From Oceanobacillus alkalisoli (GTDB lineage: Bacteria; Bacillota; Bacilli; Bacillales; Amphibacillaceae), in the NCBI RefSeq assembly GCF_021556485.1, contig NZ_JAKGBW010000004.1:186001-250000 (forward strand): DNA of 64,000 bases. Direction: 5' to 3'. The translations under genes and the position numbers were made by a program. The notes beneath the pieces were generated by a model that did no database searches, was not told where the DNA came from, and worked only from the letters and a program-made list of their open reading frames with translations. Numbering within the stretch: position 1 is the first letter of the stretch; every line of letters begins with the position of its first letter. Below are positions 23,017-35,670 of this stretch, in pieces.

Positions 23017-24301
23017 TTTCCGTCCGTTTGATTCCTTTGCGCTTCATTTCCTCTTCCATTTCAGCAAGAAATTCTTCATTTGCTTTTGTGTTTTTGAGTT
23101 TTTTCAAGAAGCGTTCGAGAAAATCATTGGAATCTTGCATTGTTCTGCGGAGCGTCCATATTTTATCTAAATGATTTTTATCGACAAGTAATTCCTCTTT
23201 CCGTGTACCAGAACGAAGAATATCGATGGCAGGGAAAATGCGACGGTTTGCGAGATTACGATCGAGATGTAATTCCATATTCCCTGTTCCTTTAAACTCC
23301 TCATAAATAACGTCATCCATCCGTGATCCCGTGTCGACTAAGGCTGTTGCTAAAATGGTGAAGCTGCCGCCTTCTTCAATATTTCGTGCTGCTCCGAAAA
23401 AGCGTTTGGGACGGTGGAATGCTGCAGGATCAATACCACCAGATAACGTCCGTCCACTTGGCGGAATTACAAGGTTATATGCGCGGGCAAGTCGTGTAAT
23501 ACTATCCATCAGCACAATAACATCACGTTTATGCTCAACGAGACGCATTGCGCGTTCCAAGACAAGTTCTGAGACGCGAATATGACTTTCCGGCACTTCG
23601 TCAAAAGTAGAACTTACAACATCGACATCTGGTGCAACAGATCGTTCAATATCAGTCACTTCTTCTGGACGCTCGTCCACTAACAAGATAATCAGCTTTG
23701 CTTCCGGGTGGTTTTTGGAAATACTATTTGCAATTTCTTTAATAAGCATCGTTTTCCCGGCTTTTGGCGGGGCAACGATCAAGCCACGTTGCCCGTATCC
23801 AACTGGTGTCATCAAGTCTATGATTCTTGTTGATAATTTATTAGATTCTGTTTCCAATTTCATAAATCGGTCCGGGTAAAGGGCTGTTAGCGCTGGAAAA
23901 TGGACACGGTCTTTGGAAGAATCCGGATCTTCGCCATTTACAGCATCTACATGAAGCAGGCCGTAATAGCGTTCATTTTCTTTTGGTGGTCGTACTTTAC
24001 CAGAGATTTTATCCCCATTCCGAAGATCGAATCTACGAATTTGGGAAGCTGAAATATAAATGTCTTCTGCGCTCGGTGAATAGTTGATCGGACGCAAGAA
24101 ACCGAATCCTTCCGACGGGATGATTTCCAGAATTCCATCCATGAACAAGAAACCATCCTTTTCCGCTTGCCCTTTTAAGATGGCAAAGATAAGTTCTTTT
24201 TTCGTTAATTTCGCATAGTAGGAAATTTTATACTCCTTGGCTAGTGCATATAATTCTTTTAATGTTTTTGTTTCTAACTGGGAAATTGTTAATTCCGCCA
24301 T
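23012..24301 (-). CDS. rho: Transcription termination factor Rho
   Basis: Hexameric RNA translocase (429 aa). N-terminal Rho-N helix-extension-helix (about 1-45), cold-shock RNA-binding domain (GILEIIPSEGFGFLRP), then the RecA core with Walker A APPKAGKTM, Walker B VIVLMDSITRLARAYN and the Q/R-loop region SGRTLSGGIDPAAFHRPKRFFGAARNIEEGGS. Sits between murZ-glpX and rpmE as in B. subtilis. Confidence 0.97.
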   Translation of the reverse strand: MAELTISQLETKTLKELYALAKEYKISYYAKLTKKELIFAILKGQAEKDGFLFMDGILEIIPSEGFGFLRPINYSPSAEDIYISASQIRRFDLRNGDKISGKVRPPKENERYYGLLHVDAVNGEDPDSSKDRVHFPALTALYPDRFMKLETESNKLSTRIIDLMTPVGYGQRGLIVAPPKAGKTMLIKEIANSISKNHPEAKLIILLVDERPEEVTDIERSVAPDVDVVSSTFDEVPESHIRVSELVLERAMRLVEHKRDVIVLMDSITRLARAYNLVIPPSGRTLSGGIDPAAFHRPKRFFGAARNIEEGGSFTILATALVDTGSRMDDVIYEEFKGTGNMELHLDRNLANRRIFPAIDILRSGTRKEELLVDKNHLDKIWTLRRTMQDSNDFLERFLKKLKNTKANEEFLAEMEEEMKRKGIKRTER

Positions 24302-24582
24302 ACATATATCACGCCTATTCTTTTGTCTTTGGTTTACTATTTATTGTTATATATTATGTCCATTTCTATGGTTGAATGGTGTTCCTGGAAGAAATGAAAA
24401 GAAAATTGGAAGTAAGATTGGAAGTGTGCGACTGGCTAGCTTTCATTCTTATTGATAAGAATAACCAAATAACATGTGTTCTAAACATCTCTTATATTAC
24501 ACGTTTGCAGTAGATTATTCAACATCATCTCGTCCATTTACAGTATTCTTTTGCTGAAAATTTTCTTTTGGGGAAAATCAGG
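24302..24582. other. rho upstream region with an 18 bp palindrome
   Basis: A 280 nt AT-rich gap without a gene. It contains ATTCTTAT-tg-ATAAGAAT (24445-24462), a perfect palindrome about 145 nt upstream of rho. A weak -10-like TATATA with TTCAAC 17 nt before it lies closer to the gene. The palindrome could be an operator; I do not recognise it. Confidence 0.4.
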
Positions 24583-24625
24583 AGGAAAGAGGTTGAGACT
24601 TCCATTCTAGTCACAACCTCTTCCT
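24583..24625 (-). terminator. Hairpin after glpX
   Basis: GGAAGAGGTTG ... CAACCTCTTTCC stem (24611-24625 with 24583-24597) shortly after the glpX stop; the T-run is weak, so efficiency is uncertain. Confidence 0.5.
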
Positions 24626-24639
24626 AAATATTTCAAGTT

Positions 24640-25614
24640 CTATTCAGTATCATTCATTACTAGATTCGGTTTTTTAATCAGACTGTGTTCGCCTTGGATG
24701 AAACGGACAGTGCCGCTCTTTGCACGCATGACGACGCTTTCGGTTGTTGCCTTGGATCCTTTGAACTGGACACCTTTCAGCAATTCACCATCGGTTATAC
24801 CAGTTGCAGCGAAGATAGCGTCATCTCCTTTACAGAAGTCATCCATCTTGAATACTTTATTGATGTCTTCAATTCCCATTGTTTTACAACGAGCAAGTTC
24901 TTCATCATTTTTCGGCAGCAGTTTCCCTTGAATCTCACCGCCGAGACATTTTAATGCAGCAGCTGCAAGTACACCTTCCGGGGCACCACCGCTTCCGAGT
25001 AAAATATCAACACCTGTCCAATCAAAAGCAGTATTAATTGCACCTGCTACGTCACCATCTGCAATCACTTTAATCCTGGCACCTGCTTCACGGATTTCTT
25101 GAATGAGCTCGGCATGACGCGGACGCTCAAGCACCGTGACAAGCACGTCTTCGATTTTTTTATTCTTCGCTTCGGCTACACTTCGTAAATTATCGATGAC
25201 AGGAGCGTTAATATCTATTTTCCCGACTGCTGCCGGACCGACTGCAATTTTATCCATATACATATCCGGGGCATGTAGCAGTGTGCCTTTATCTGCAATC
25301 GCAACGACGGACAGTGCATTCCAGGAGCCATGGGCAACTAGAGCGGTACCTTCTAATGGGTCGACAGCAACATCTACCTCAGGACCATCTCCAGTACCGA
25401 GTTCTTCTCCAATATAGAGCATTGGCGCCTCGTCCATTTCTCCTTCTCCGATAACGACTTCCCCTTCCATCGGAATCGTATCGAAGACATTTCGCATTGC
25501 TGATGTTGCGGCATCATCTGCGTCATTCTTCTCGCCTCTTCCCATCCAGCGGGCGGATGATAGTGCAGCTGCTTCTGTTACTCGAACTAATTCCATTGAT
25601 AAACTTCTTTCCAT
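24640..25614 (-). CDS. glpX: Fructose-1,6-bisphosphatase class II
   Basis: Gluconeogenic phosphatase (324 aa, GlpX family, like B. subtilis YwjI). Metal site residues in [16 protein letters not shown] and [15 protein letters not shown] and GSGGAPEGV are further family motifs. ATG at 25614 has GGAGAGG 7 nt upstream. Follows murZ by 90 nt. Confidence 0.94.
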   Translation of the reverse strand: MERSLSMELVRVTEAAALSSARWMGRGEKNDADDAATSAMRNVFDTIPMEGEVVIGEGEMDEAPMLYIGEELGTGDGPEVDVAVDPLEGTALVAHGSWNALSVVAIADKGTLLHAPDMYMDKIAVGPAAVGKIDINAPVIDNLRSVAEAKNKKIEDVLVTVLERPRHAELIQEIREAGARIKVIADGDVAGAINTAFDWTGVDILLGSGGAPEGVLAAAALKCLGGEIQGKLLPKNDEELARCKTMGIEDINKVFKMDDFCKGDDAIFAATGITDGELLKGVQFKGSKATTESVVMRAKSGTVRFIQGEHSLIKKPNLVMNDTE

Positions 25615-25704
25615 CTGTTGTCCTCTCCCCTTCAATAAAATATCCTCATCCCAAAGGGAAATTTTATTTTTCATCAAAAGACTTTACAGAACAGAAATCA
25701 ATCA

Positions 25705-26991
25705 CTATGAATTCTGCAATTGGATAATTTCTTCTTCTGTCATTTCTTCGCGCCAGATACTGGCACCAAGAGCGGAAAGTTTCTCTGTGATCTGTTCATA
25801 ACCTCTATCAATATGGTCTACTCCAGTAATCTCTGTAATTCCGTTAGCCATTAAACCAGCGATAATCAGGGAAGCGCCTGCTCGCAGGTCAGATGCTTTC
25901 ACCTTTGCCCCTTCCAGCTGAACTGGACCAGAGACAATGACCGAACCGCCTTCTACTTTGATAACAGCGTTCATGCGCCTTAATTCATCAATATGCTTTA
26001 AACGAGCGGAATAAATCGTATCTGTAATAACACCTGTATCTTCGGCTTTCGTCAACAAAGATGTAAACGGTTGCTGGAGATCGGTTGGAAATCCAGGGTA
26101 AACCAACGTTTTGACGTCGACACTGTGCAACTTTTTACATGGTTTAATTAGAAGTTGTTCATCGCTTTCCTCAATGATGACGCCCATTTCGCGCAGCTTG
26201 GCGATGAGTGACTCGATATGCTGAGGGATCACATTGTCAATAATGACCTCTTCCCCCTGCGCTGCTGCTGCGATTACGTATGTACCTGCTTCAATCCGGT
26301 CAGGGATAATCGTATGTGTACAGCCTCTCAGACTTGGAACCCCTTCAATACGAATGACATCGGTTCCGACGCCTTTGATCTTTGCGCCCATATTACTGAG
26401 GAGGGTTGCTACATCAATGATTTCGGGTTCTTTTGCCGCATTTTCAATTACGGTTTTCCCTTTTGCCCTCACCGCTGCAAGCATAATATTAATCGTTGCT
26501 CCGACACTGACGACATCCAGATAAATCCTTGCACCGCGCAATTCCTCGGCACGAAGGTAAATGGCTCCCTGTTCATTCGTGACGGTTGCCCCTAATGCTT
26601 CAAAGCCTTTAATATGCTGATCAATCGGTCTTGGTCCAAGATAGCATCCACCCGGTAAGCCAATGACGGCTTTTTTAAACTTGCCGAGCATTGCTCCCAT
26701 GAAATAATAAGAAGCACGGAGTTTTTTCACTTTTCCGTTTGGAAGCGGCATAGCTACCATGTTTTCCGGGTTGATTGTAATATCATTCCCGTTTCGTGTT
26801 GTTGTTCCGCCGATTTCTTCTAAGAGGTCGCTTAGGGTGTGTACGTCGGATATGTTTGGCAGGCCTTCAATCGTTACTTCCGAGTCGGCTAAAATTGCTG
26901 CTGGAAGTAATGCGACTGCACTGTTTTTTGCGCCACTTACTCTTATTTTTCCGTTAAGCGGATGTCCACCTTCAATTAATATTTTCTGCAT
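25705..26991 (-). CDS. murZ: UDP-N-acetylglucosamine 1-carboxyvinyltransferase (MurZ/MurAB type)
   Basis: First committed step of peptidoglycan synthesis: PEP plus UDP-GlcNAc to enolpyruvyl-UDP-GlcNAc (428 aa). The catalytic Cys that fosfomycin attacks is in [13 protein letters not shown]; the substrate loop [13 protein letters not shown] is intact. Position beside tal and fba matches the second B. subtilis MurA paralog (murZ), hence the symbol. Confidence 0.93.
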   Translation of the reverse strand: MQKILIEGGHPLNGKIRVSGAKNSAVALLPAAILADSEVTIEGLPNISDVHTLSDLLEEIGGTTTRNGNDITINPENMVAMPLPNGKVKKLRASYYFMGAMLGKFKKAVIGLPGGCYLGPRPIDQHIKGFEALGATVTNEQGAIYLRAEELRGARIYLDVVSVGATINIMLAAVRAKGKTVIENAAKEPEIIDVATLLSNMGAKIKGVGTDVIRIEGVPSLRGCTHTIIPDRIEAGTYVIAAAAQGEEVIIDNVIPQHIESLIAKLREMGVIIEESDEQLLIKPCKKLHSVDVKTLVYPGFPTDLQQPFTSLLTKAEDTGVITDTIYSARLKHIDELRRMNAVIKVEGGSVIVSGPVQLEGAKVKASDLRAGASLIIAGLMANGITEITGVDHIDRGYEQITEKLSALGASIWREEMTEEEIIQLQNS

Positions 26992-27022
26992 ATCTTCTAT
27001 TCGCTCCTAAATGAGGCTATTT

Positions 27023-27086
27023 GAAATCTGTTCTTAAGGCCAGAGGTAGATATCCCGGCCTCAAGTTCACTCCGAATGAACAGATT
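27023..27086 (-). promoter_or_regulatory. Nested hairpin in the tal-murZ spacer
   Basis: Outer arms AAATCTGTTC / GAACAGATTC (27023-27032, 27077-27086) and inner AGGCC / GGCCT (27035-27040, 27056-27060). It could terminate tal or act in the murZ leader; no long T-run follows. Confidence 0.4.
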
Positions 27087-27125
27087 CCCATTCTTTTTAT
27101 CTTTCCTGTGTTTTTCGATTTTATA

Positions 27126-27773
27126 CTATTTGTTTGCGTTGTTCCAGTCAGCCAAGAAGCGTTCAATTCCTTGGTCTGTTAGCGGATGCTTCACAAGTTG
27201 CTCGAGTACATTGTAAGGAATCGTTGAAATATGTGCACCGTTTAGTGCTGCGTCTGTGACGTGCAGCGGGTGACGAATAGATGCTGCGATAATTTCTGTT
27301 TTGATATCATGACGGTCAAAGATTTCTGCGATTGTCGCAATTAAATCCATTCCATTATGACCGATATCATCAAGGCGTCCTAAGAATGGCGATACGTAGG
27401 TTGCGCCTGCGCGAGCTGCAAGAAGTGCTTGGTTCGCGTTGAAGATCAGGGTAACGTTTGTTTTAATATTAAGGTCGCTGAATGCTTTTACAGCTTTCAA
27501 ACCTTCTAATGTCATAGGCACTTTAACCGTAATATTCGGCGCGATTGCCGCCAATTCTTTCCCTTCTTCAATCATACCTTCTGCATCTTCTGCAATTACT
27601 TCAGCACTAACAGATCCGGTTGTTACTTCTGTTGTAATTTCACGAAGTCTGTCATGGAAAGATACGCCTTCCTTCGCTACTAGAGATGGGTTGGTCGTTA
27701 CACCAGCCAGTACCCCTAAAGCATTTGCCGCTTTGATTTCCTCAATATTCGCTGTATCAATAAAAAATTTCAT
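27126..27773 (-). CDS. tal: Transaldolase / fructose-6-phosphate aldolase family
   Basis: Short-form transaldolase (215 aa), TIM barrel with N-terminal [28 protein letters not shown] and the Schiff-base lysine in [23 protein letters not shown] is a family motif. Same as B. subtilis ywjH. 36 nt after fba. Confidence 0.93.
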   Translation of the reverse strand: MKFFIDTANIEEIKAANALGVLAGVTTNPSLVAKEGVSFHDRLREITTEVTTGSVSAEVIAEDAEGMIEEGKELAAIAPNITVKVPMTLEGLKAVKAFSDLNIKTNVTLIFNANQALLAARAGATYVSPFLGRLDDIGHNGMDLIATIAEIFDRHDIKTEIIAASIRHPLHVTDAALNGAHISTIPYNVLEQLVKHPLTDQGIERFLADWNNANK

Positions 27774-27809
27774 CGTAATCCCTCCAAGTGAAATTTGATG
27801 GTAAATTTT

Positions 27810-28664
27810 TTACGCTTGCTGTGCGGAACCGAATTCACGCATTTTCTCTTTAACGGTTGCTTTAATTGCTTCTGTACCTGGTCCTAAATATTTACGCGGA
27901 TCATATAGGTCTGGTTTTTCGTTCAGAACTTTACGTACTGCTTCTGCTTGTGCCATTTGGTTTTCTGTGTTTACGTTAATTTTTGCGGTTCCAAGTGAGA
28001 TTGCTTTCTGGATATCTTTTAAAGGAATTCCTGTTCCGCCGTGAAGTACAAGTGGGACCTGAACGAGGTTCAAGATTTCTTCCATTTCTTCAAATCCAAG
28101 ATTCGGCTCTCCTTGGTATGGTCCGTGAACAGAACCTAATGCTGGAGCAAGACAGTCCACATTCGTTTCTTGAACGAGCTGTTTACATTCGTTCGGGTCA
28201 GCGTACATAATTCCGCCGATGATTCCGTCTTCTTCTCCACCAACTGTACCTACTTCCGCTTCAACAGATACACCGTGGATATGTGCGAGTTCGACTACTT
28301 TTTTCGTTGTTGCGATATTTTCTTCAATTGGTGAGTGGGATGCATCAATCATAACGGACGTAAAGCCAGCGTGGATTGCTTCTGCACAAAGCTCAAAGCT
28401 TGTACCATGGTCCAAGTGGATCGCAACAGGTACGGTTGTGCCGTATGATTCCATTAACGATTTAACCATTGCTACAACAACTTTCAAACCACCCATATAT
28501 TTACCAGCACCTGCTGAGACTCCTAGAATAACCGGAGATTGCTCCTCTTCTGCAGCTTGTAGAATCGCTTGTGCGTATTCTAAGTTATTAATATTGAACT
28601 GACCAACAGCATACCCGTTTTCTTTCGCTTTTTCGAGCATGTCTTTCATTGATACTAATGACAT
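27810..28664 (-). CDS. fba: Fructose-bisphosphate aldolase class II
   Basis: Zinc-dependent glycolytic/gluconeogenic aldolase (284 aa). Zinc ligands in HLDHGTS and VLHGGTGIP, plus [16 protein letters not shown] at 28664 after CAAAGGAGG. Preceded by its own sigma-A promoter and followed by tal; with glpX nearby this is a small central-carbon cluster. Confidence 0.96.
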   Translation of the reverse strand: MSLVSMKDMLEKAKENGYAVGQFNINNLEYAQAILQAAEEEQSPVILGVSAGAGKYMGGLKVVVAMVKSLMESYGTTVPVAIHLDHGTSFELCAEAIHAGFTSVMIDASHSPIEENIATTKKVVELAHIHGVSVEAEVGTVGGEEDGIIGGIMYADPNECKQLVQETNVDCLAPALGSVHGPYQGEPNLGFEEMEEILNLVQVPLVLHGGTGIPLKDIQKAISLGTAKINVNTENQMAQAEAVRKVLNEKPDLYDPRKYLGPGTEAIKATVKEKMREFGSAQQA

Positions 28665-28775
28665 GGTAATTCCTCCTTTGATGTATGAAAACAATTGCCC
28701 AATTCGAATTCGACCCTTAGAACGACATCTTTTTCGTTTTTAGAGCAAAAAATCCTCATTGGCATTTACACTATA

Positions 28776-28804
28776 AGAATACCAACTACTCACCATTGGT
28801 GCAA
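28776..28804 (-). promoter_or_regulatory. Sigma-A promoter of fba
   Basis: TTGCAC (28799-28804), 17 nt, TATTCT (28776-28781); leader of about 105 nt. Confidence 0.65.
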
Positions 28805-28933
28805 CTGATTCTCATGCTTATCTCTTAGATGTATTTTTCCCTTATGATCTGAAAAAGTCTGATATAGCGGTATTACAGGCTGATAGCGGCTGATTGGTTG
28901 TGAAAAATTTAACAAAATTTTCGAGTTTACCCC

Positions 28934-29299
28934 TTAAACTCTGTTGATTGCTTTCTCTACGATAACTGGAATGTCTTCAATATTGAACGGTTTTGCCAAA
29001 ATTTGTTTTACATGCGGAAATTCTTTCAGCTCCGTTTCAATTTTCTCAACGAGTCCGCTCATTACAATCGTCGGGACAGATTGTCCCATTTCTTTTATTT
29101 TCTCTAGAACTCCAAGCCCGTCAATCAATGGTAACTTGTAATCCAACATTACTAAAGCAAATTGCCTCTCCCCAAGCAAATCTACTGCTTCTCTCCCGTC
29201 GGATGCTGTCGTGACCTCATAACCCGCGTTCATTAGAATGTCCGTAAGCAGCAGGCGTATCCCCGGTTGGTCATCTACAACTAATAACTCCTTTGTCAT
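28934..29299 (-). CDS. spo0F: Sporulation phosphorelay response regulator Spo0F
   Basis: Single-domain receiver that accepts phosphate from sporulation histidine kinases and passes it to Spo0B (121 aa). Acidic pair Asp9-Asp10 (VVDDQPG), phospho-acceptor Asp53 (MLDYKLP), switch Ser (MSG) and conserved Lys in LAKPFNIED. No output domain. ATG at 29299 after GAAGGGGGC. Between fba and pyrG, as in B. subtilis. Confidence 0.94.
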   Translation of the reverse strand: MTKELLVVDDQPGIRLLLTDILMNAGYEVTTASDGREAVDLLGERQFALVMLDYKLPLIDGLGVLEKIKEMGQSVPTIVMSGLVEKIETELKEFPHVKQILAKPFNIEDIPVIVEKAINRV

Positions 29300-29336
29300 T
29301 TTTTTGCCCCCTTCTATCATTCTCCCCATATCTTAA

Positions 29337-29361
29337 GTTCGCTAAAAATAGAAAATATCCT
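29337..29361 (-). promoter_or_regulatory. Candidate sigma-H promoter of spo0F
   Basis: AGGATAT (29355-29361), 12 nt, then GCGAAC; resembles sigma-H (AGGAWWW ... GAAT) with one weak -10 position. B. subtilis spo0F is known to use sigma-H. Confidence 0.4.
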
Positions 29362-29496
29362 GCTTCTTTATTGAATTATCCGAATTGTTATTTCAGGGGA
29401 AAATATGGTTAAAGGCGTATTTTTGAGTTATTAAGTCAACTTTCGCACTGGAGGACTGGATGATATATAAAAAACCACCAACGAACTGTCAATCGT

Positions 29497-29938
29497 TTTC
29501 ATTCAGTGTAAGTGTCTGAAACTCTCTTCTGGCGGTCCGCAGTCCAGACACCTCTCGCACCTGCTGAGCGGCTGGTGAGCCTCCTCGCAGCAAGCCTGCT
29601 GCGGGGTCTCACCAAGCCTATCCTCCCGCAGGAGTCTCGAGGTGTCTGGACTGCTACCAGGAAAGGCCAAATTTGAATCACTGTTTATTATTCCAAAAAT
29701 ATTATTTTTATCGTGATATGGCACTGAAATAAATGCTATTCATAATAATCATCCTTACCAGTTCAGTTGCCCGGTGGACGGTGACTCCTGCGGGAACAGC
29801 ACGAGCCTGGAGACCCCTTAGTGCTTAGCCCGAGGAGCTCTAGCAGTGCCCATGGATGCGCATCCGTACACCGGGCAACTGAACGGCGATTAAAGCTCCG
29901 AACGAAATGAACGTGCAAAACGCTTACGCTGAATGAAA
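29497..29938 (+). mobile_element. Composite ~440 bp palindromic element, copy 1
   Basis: Bounded by TTTCATTCAGTGTAAG (29497) and its inverse CTTACGCTGAATGAAA (29923-29938). Core 1 (29539-29654) has 16 bp perfect arms starting GCAGTCCAGACACCTC. Core 2 (29761-29884) has 16 bp arms GTTCAGTTGCCCGGTG / CACCGGGCAACTGAAC. The linker starting TACCAGGAAAG matches copy 2 at 44578-45016, reversed. No coding frame of substance. Fills most of the 681 nt spo0F-pyrG gap. Confidence 0.65.
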
Positions 29939-29957
29939 GCGTTTAAAAGGTACCGAT

Positions 29958-31609
<1,652 letters not shown>

Positions 31610-31683
31610 CTAAGATTCTATTTATACGTTGCCCGAAGACAAACATTTATAACTCTTTTGGCAGCACCCTTAAAAATAATAAA

Positions 31684-31716
31684 AGCGCCTTCCCATTTTT
31701 TTCTGGGAAAACGCCT
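31684..31716 (-). promoter_or_regulatory. pyrG leader attenuator hairpin
   Basis: Between the pyrG +1 and its ATG: on the - strand AGGCGTTTTCCCA (31704-31716), loop, TGGGAAGGCGCT (31684-31695), then TTTTATTATTTTT. Its 5' arm is C/U-rich (GTTTTCCC), as needed to pair with slippage-added poly-G. This is the arrangement known for B. subtilis pyrG. Confidence 0.8.
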
Positions 31717-31733
31717 GTTTGTCGATTAAGGAG

Positions 31734-31772
31734 CCCAAATAAAATTCTACTTATCCTATGAAAAAAAGTCAA
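31734..31772 (-). promoter_or_regulatory. pyrG promoter with GGGCTCC initially transcribed sequence
   Basis: TTGACT (31767-31772), 17 nt, TAGAAT (31744-31749), 7 nt, then GGGCTCC with the three Gs at 31736-31734. The known mechanism: at low CTP the polymerase stalls before the first C and adds extra Gs, which pair with the attenuator arm and prevent termination. Confidence 0.82.
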
Positions 31773-31790
31773 GTAGGCTTCCTGATTTTT

Positions 31791-32282
31791 TTATTCTTCG
31801 TCTTCTTCATCGTCAAGGTCGATTTCTACTTCGAGCTCTTCCTCTTCTTCTTCATCTAAATCTTCGTCATAGTCTTCATCGAATTCGTCGATTTCATCTA
31901 CGACCTCTTCTTCCTCTTCTTCGCCAAGTTCAACGAGGTCTGCTTCATATTCCAGTTCTTCCTCATCAAATTCGTCTGCCTTTTTCTTTTTCCGTTTCTT
32001 CGGTGCTGCTGTGATTTGTTCATCTGCTTGGTCGACCGGGTACCATTCTTTCAGTCCCCAGACATTTGAGCCAAGTGTGATGAAGCGGCCGTCAACATTG
32101 AGTTCGGTATAAAACTGAGCGATTTGATTCTCTTTTGCCTGTTTGGTGAGTCCTTTTAGTTCTGCAATTTGATTATAAAGTTCTTGGAAGTCCAATGCTT
32201 TCTTCGTGTCTTTTAGAATAAGACTAGCTAAGACAAGCATAGACTTTCCTTTTAATTCTTCGCGGCTGTATTGATCTAACAC
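31791..32282 (-). CDS. rpoE: DNA-directed RNA polymerase delta subunit
   Basis: Delta subunit that increases polymerase recycling and promoter selectivity (163 aa). N-terminal HARE-HTH domain (about 1-90; FYTELNVDGRFITLGSNVWGLKEWYP), a basic bridge KKRKKKK, then an extremely acidic disordered tail of about 60 Asp/Glu-rich residues. GTG start at 32282 with AAAGGAGTG 7 nt upstream. Directly upstream of pyrG as in B. subtilis. Confidence 0.95.
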   Translation of the reverse strand: MLDQYSREELKGKSMLVLASLILKDTKKALDFQELYNQIAELKGLTKQAKENQIAQFYTELNVDGRFITLGSNVWGLKEWYPVDQADEQITAAPKKRKKKKADEFDEEELEYEADLVELGEEEEEEVVDEIDEFDEDYDEDLDEEEEEELEVEIDLDDEEDEE

Positions 32283-32405
32283 AAATACGCACTCCTTTTA
32301 CTGTATATTAATGAATGATGGTTACATTTCTATATTACTAAGATAAACATACCTTTCATTATATACAAGTATGTTGTGTTTATGCTAGGGTTTTTAGTTA
32401 AAAGT

Positions 32406-35400
32406 TTACATATTCCGTCGATATTGTCCGCCGACTTCATACAAAGCAGTTGTGATTTGGCCAAGGCTTGCAACTTTGACGGTTTCAAGGAGTTCAGCGA
32501 AGATGTTGTCTCCTGATACTGCGGCTTGTTTGAGCCGATTGAGAGCAGCTTCTGTTTCATCTGCGTGCTGCTTTTGGAACTTGCGCAGTTCCGTGATTTG
32601 GTGCTGCTTTTCTTCCTGGGATGCGCGGGCTAGTTCCATCGAATCAATCTCTTCATCACTTGGCGGGTTCGGGTTTACATACGTGTTCACCCCGATAATC
32701 GGCAGTTCGCCGGAATGTTTCTTGCTTTCATAGTAAAGGGATTCTTCTTGGATTTTACCACGCTGGTATTGCCGTTCCATCGCTCCGAGCACACCGCCTC
32801 TGTCATTCATCCGCTCAAACTCCTGGAGCACCGCTTCTTCGACAAGATCTGTCAATTCCTCGACAATAAAAGATCCTTGGGTGGAGTTTTCATTTTTCGT
32901 CAGTCCAAATTCTTTGTTGATGATCATTTGAATCGCCATCGCCCGGCGCACGGATTCTTCTGTCGGTGTCGTAATCGCTTCGTCATATGCATTCGTGTGC
33001 AAGGAGTTCGTGTTGTCCTGGATGGCTAGGAGTGCTTGCAGTGTCGTACGAATGTCATTAAAGTCAATCTCTTGGGCGTGCAAGGAGCGTCCGGAAGTCT
33101 GGACATGGTATTTCAGCTTTTGACTCCGCTCATTTGCCCCGTATTTTTCCTTAAGAACGATTGACCAAATTCTGCGGGCAACACGCCCGATTACGGTATA
33201 CTCTGGATCTAGGCCATTCGAGAAGAAGAAGGACAGGTTTTGTGCGAATTTATTCACGTCCATACCTCGGCTTAAATAATATTCCACATACGTGAAGCCA
33301 TTTGCGAGCGTGAAGGCGAGCTGGGTAATTGGGTTTGCGCCAGCTTCTGCAATATGGTAGCCCGAGATGGAAACAGAATAATAGTTGCGCACATTTTTTT
33401 CAATAAAATATTCCTGGATATCCCCCATCATACGCAAGGCGAATTCTGTAGAGAAAATACAAGTGTTCTGCCCCTGATCTTCTTTTAAAATATCTGCTTG
33501 AACGGTTCCGCGAATGACGGAAATTGTTTTATTTTTAATGTCTTCATATTCTTCGGCTGTCGGTTTCCGGCTATTCTTTTCCGTGAATGTATCGACTTGC
33601 TGGTCGATTGCTGTATTGAAATACATCGCTAAAATAATTGGGGCCGGTCCGTTAATCGTCATTGACACAGAGGTGAGCGGGCTCGTCAAATCAAAGCCGG
33701 CATATAGTTTTTTCATATCTTCAAGCGTACAAATGTTGACCCCGCTTTCTCCGACTTTCCCGTAAATATCGGGGCGCTCTGCCGGATCTTCTCCGTAAAG
33801 GGTGACAGAATCAAAGGCGGTGGATAGCCGTTTTGCCTCAGCGTCCTTCGATAAATAATGGAATCTCCGGTTCGTCCGCTCTGGTGTTCCTTCCCCAGCA
33901 AATTGACGGGTCGGATCCTCTCCTTCCCGCTTGAACGGAAATACGCCTGCTGTGAATGGGAATCTTCCCGGGACGTTTTCTTTCATCAGCCAGCGGAGAC
34001 GTTCGCCCCAATCTTGGAATTTCGGGAAGGCGACTTTCGGAATCTTCAGGCCTGATAAAGATTCTGTTGTGATTTCTGTTACGATTTCCTTATCACGAAT
34101 TTTGAAGACAATCGTGTCCTGGCTATATTGTTCCTTCATTTCATCCCATGATTCGAGCAGTTCAACTGAATGATTGCTCAACTGTTTTTTATATTGGGTT
34201 ATCGTTTGTTCAAGAAGTTCCCTCACTTCCGGGTCTTCGATGATGTCCAGCGTTCCTTGCAGCTGATACAGTTTTCGCGCTATCTCGCTTTGTTTTTCCG
34301 TCTGTTTAGTATAATCACGGACGATACTGGCAATCTCACGCAAATAATGGCGGCGATCCCCGGAAATGATCTGATTTTGCTTTTCAGAAAGGACATGCCT
34401 TGCAAAATCAACTTCTTCCTCCCAGCCGTACCGCTCGTTCAGCGTATCGATGATGGAAGCGAATAGAGAGTTCGTGCCTGTATCATTAAACTGGCTCGCA
34501 ATTGTTCCGAATACGGGATATTTCGTTTTGTCTTGGCCAAAAAGCATCCGGCTCCGTTCATATTGTTTACGCACTTGATTCAACGCATCTTCTGAACCCC
34601 GTTGTTCGAACTTATTTATAACGATAAAATCTGCGTAATCAATCATATCAATCTTCTCAAGCTGGGTCGGGGCACCGAATTCAGCTGTCATGACATACAT
34701 CGAAAGATCGGTAACATCGGTAATTGCAGCATTACCTTGTCCGATTCCACTCGTCTCTACAATCACAAAGTCAAAACCTGTTGCCCGGATGACATCGAGA
34801 ATATCATTGATAGCGGTTGACAGTTCATCTCTTGATTCTCTTGTTGCAAGGGAGCGCATATAGACGCGGTTATGAAAAATAGCGTTCATGCGAATCCGGT
34901 CACCGAGCAATGCCCCGCCAGTTTTCCGTTTTGTCGGGTCAATGGAGATGACCGCGATTTTTTTATCCGGAACTTTATTCAAGAAGCGGCGGATGAGTTC
35001 ATCGGTAAGCGAACTTTTACCCGCACCACCAGTTCCAGTGATCCCGAGTACTGGGATTGCTTTAGCTGCTTTACCGCGAAATTCCTTCAGAAGCTGCTGT
35101 TTCTCCTCGGAATCATTCGGCGTGTTTTCCATATACGTAATGAACTTCGCAATCGCATCACGTTCACTGTTGTAGAGGCGCTCTTTCTCCTTTTTTATTT
35201 GAATCGGTGTTAAAAAATCGCTCTGTTCCATCATGCGGTTAATCATCCCTTGAAGACCGTATTTCCGGCCGTCTTCTGGAGAAAATATCCAATCAACACC
35301 GTAATGATGGAGTTCTTTGATTTCACGGGGGATAATCGTTCCTCCCCCGCCACCGAAAACTTTAATATGGCTAGCATCATTTTCTTTCAGTAAATCAATA

Positions 35401-35648
35401 ATGTATTTAAAATATTCGACGTGCCCGCCTTGATAGGAAGAGACGGCAATGGCCCCTGCATCTTCCTGAATTGCGGCGTAGACGACTTCTTCCACGGAGC
35501 GGTTATGGCCAAGGTGGATCACTTCTGCCCCTGTTGCTTGCAAGATCCGGCGCATAATATTGACCGAGGCGTCGTGGCCATCAAACAAGCTTGATGACGT
35601 GACAAAACGAATCGGATTTTTCGGTTTGTAAACCTCTACTTGTTGCAT
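32406..35648 (-). CDS. icmF: Fused isobutyryl-CoA mutase with G-protein chaperone (IcmF)
   Basis: 1080 aa. N-terminal B12-binding domain with LFDGHDAS (Asp23, His25) in place of DxHxxG; a MeaI-type GTPase domain with P-loop GTGGAGKSS (205-213) and [12 protein letters not shown]-terminal mutase barrel (about 560-1080) with [14 protein letters not shown]. The adenosylcobalamin enzyme interconverts isobutyryl-CoA and butyryl-CoA, linking valine and branched-acid breakdown to beta-oxidation; some homologues also act on isovaleryl-CoA. Last gene of the locus, after tetR and meaB. Confidence 0.95.
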   Translation of the reverse strand: MQQVEVYKPKNPIRFVTSSSLFDGHDASVNIMRRILQATGAEVIHLGHNRSVEEVVYAAIQEDAGAIAVSSYQGGHVEYFKYIIDLLKENDASHIKVFGGGGGTIIPREIKELHHYGVDWIFSPEDGRKYGLQGMINRMMEQSDFLTPIQIKKEKERLYNSERDAIAKFITYMENTPNDSEEKQQLLKEFRGKAAKAIPVLGITGTGGAGKSSLTDELIRRFLNKVPDKKIAVISIDPTKRKTGGALLGDRIRMNAIFHNRVYMRSLATRESRDELSTAINDILDVIRATGFDFVIVETSGIGQGNAAITDVTDLSMYVMTAEFGAPTQLEKIDMIDYADFIVINKFEQRGSEDALNQVRKQYERSRMLFGQDKTKYPVFGTIASQFNDTGTNSLFASIIDTLNERYGWEEEVDFARHVLSEKQNQIISGDRRHYLREIASIVRDYTKQTEKQSEIARKLYQLQGTLDIIEDPEVRELLEQTITQYKKQLSNHSVELLESWDEMKEQYSQDTIVFKIRDKEIVTEITTESLSGLKIPKVAFPKFQDWGERLRWLMKENVPGRFPFTAGVFPFKREGEDPTRQFAGEGTPERTNRRFHYLSKDAEAKRLSTAFDSVTLYGEDPAERPDIYGKVGESGVNICTLEDMKKLYAGFDLTSPLTSVSMTINGPAPIILAMYFNTAIDQQVDTFTEKNSRKPTAEEYEDIKNKTISVIRGTVQADILKEDQGQNTCIFSTEFALRMMGDIQEYFIEKNVRNYYSVSISGYHIAEAGANPITQLAFTLANGFTYVEYYLSRGMDVNKFAQNLSFFFSNGLDPEYTVIGRVARRIWSIVLKEKYGANERSQKLKYHVQTSGRSLHAQEIDFNDIRTTLQALLAIQDNTNSLHTNAYDEAITTPTEESVRRAMAIQMIINKEFGLTKNENSTQGSFIVEELTDLVEEAVLQEFERMNDRGGVLGAMERQYQRGKIQEESLYYESKKHSGELPIIGVNTYVNPNPPSDEEIDSMELARASQEEKQHQITELRKFQKQHADETEAALNRLKQAAVSGDNIFAELLETVKVASLGQITTALYEVGGQYRRNM

Positions 35649-35670
35649 GATGTTTCTCCTCCCCTTTTAA

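Noticed and set aside
29499-29724. Two overlapping open frames in the spo0F-pyrG gap
   Set aside because: They lie within the palindromic element; Arg/Cys/Ser-rich translations follow from the repeat, no SD.
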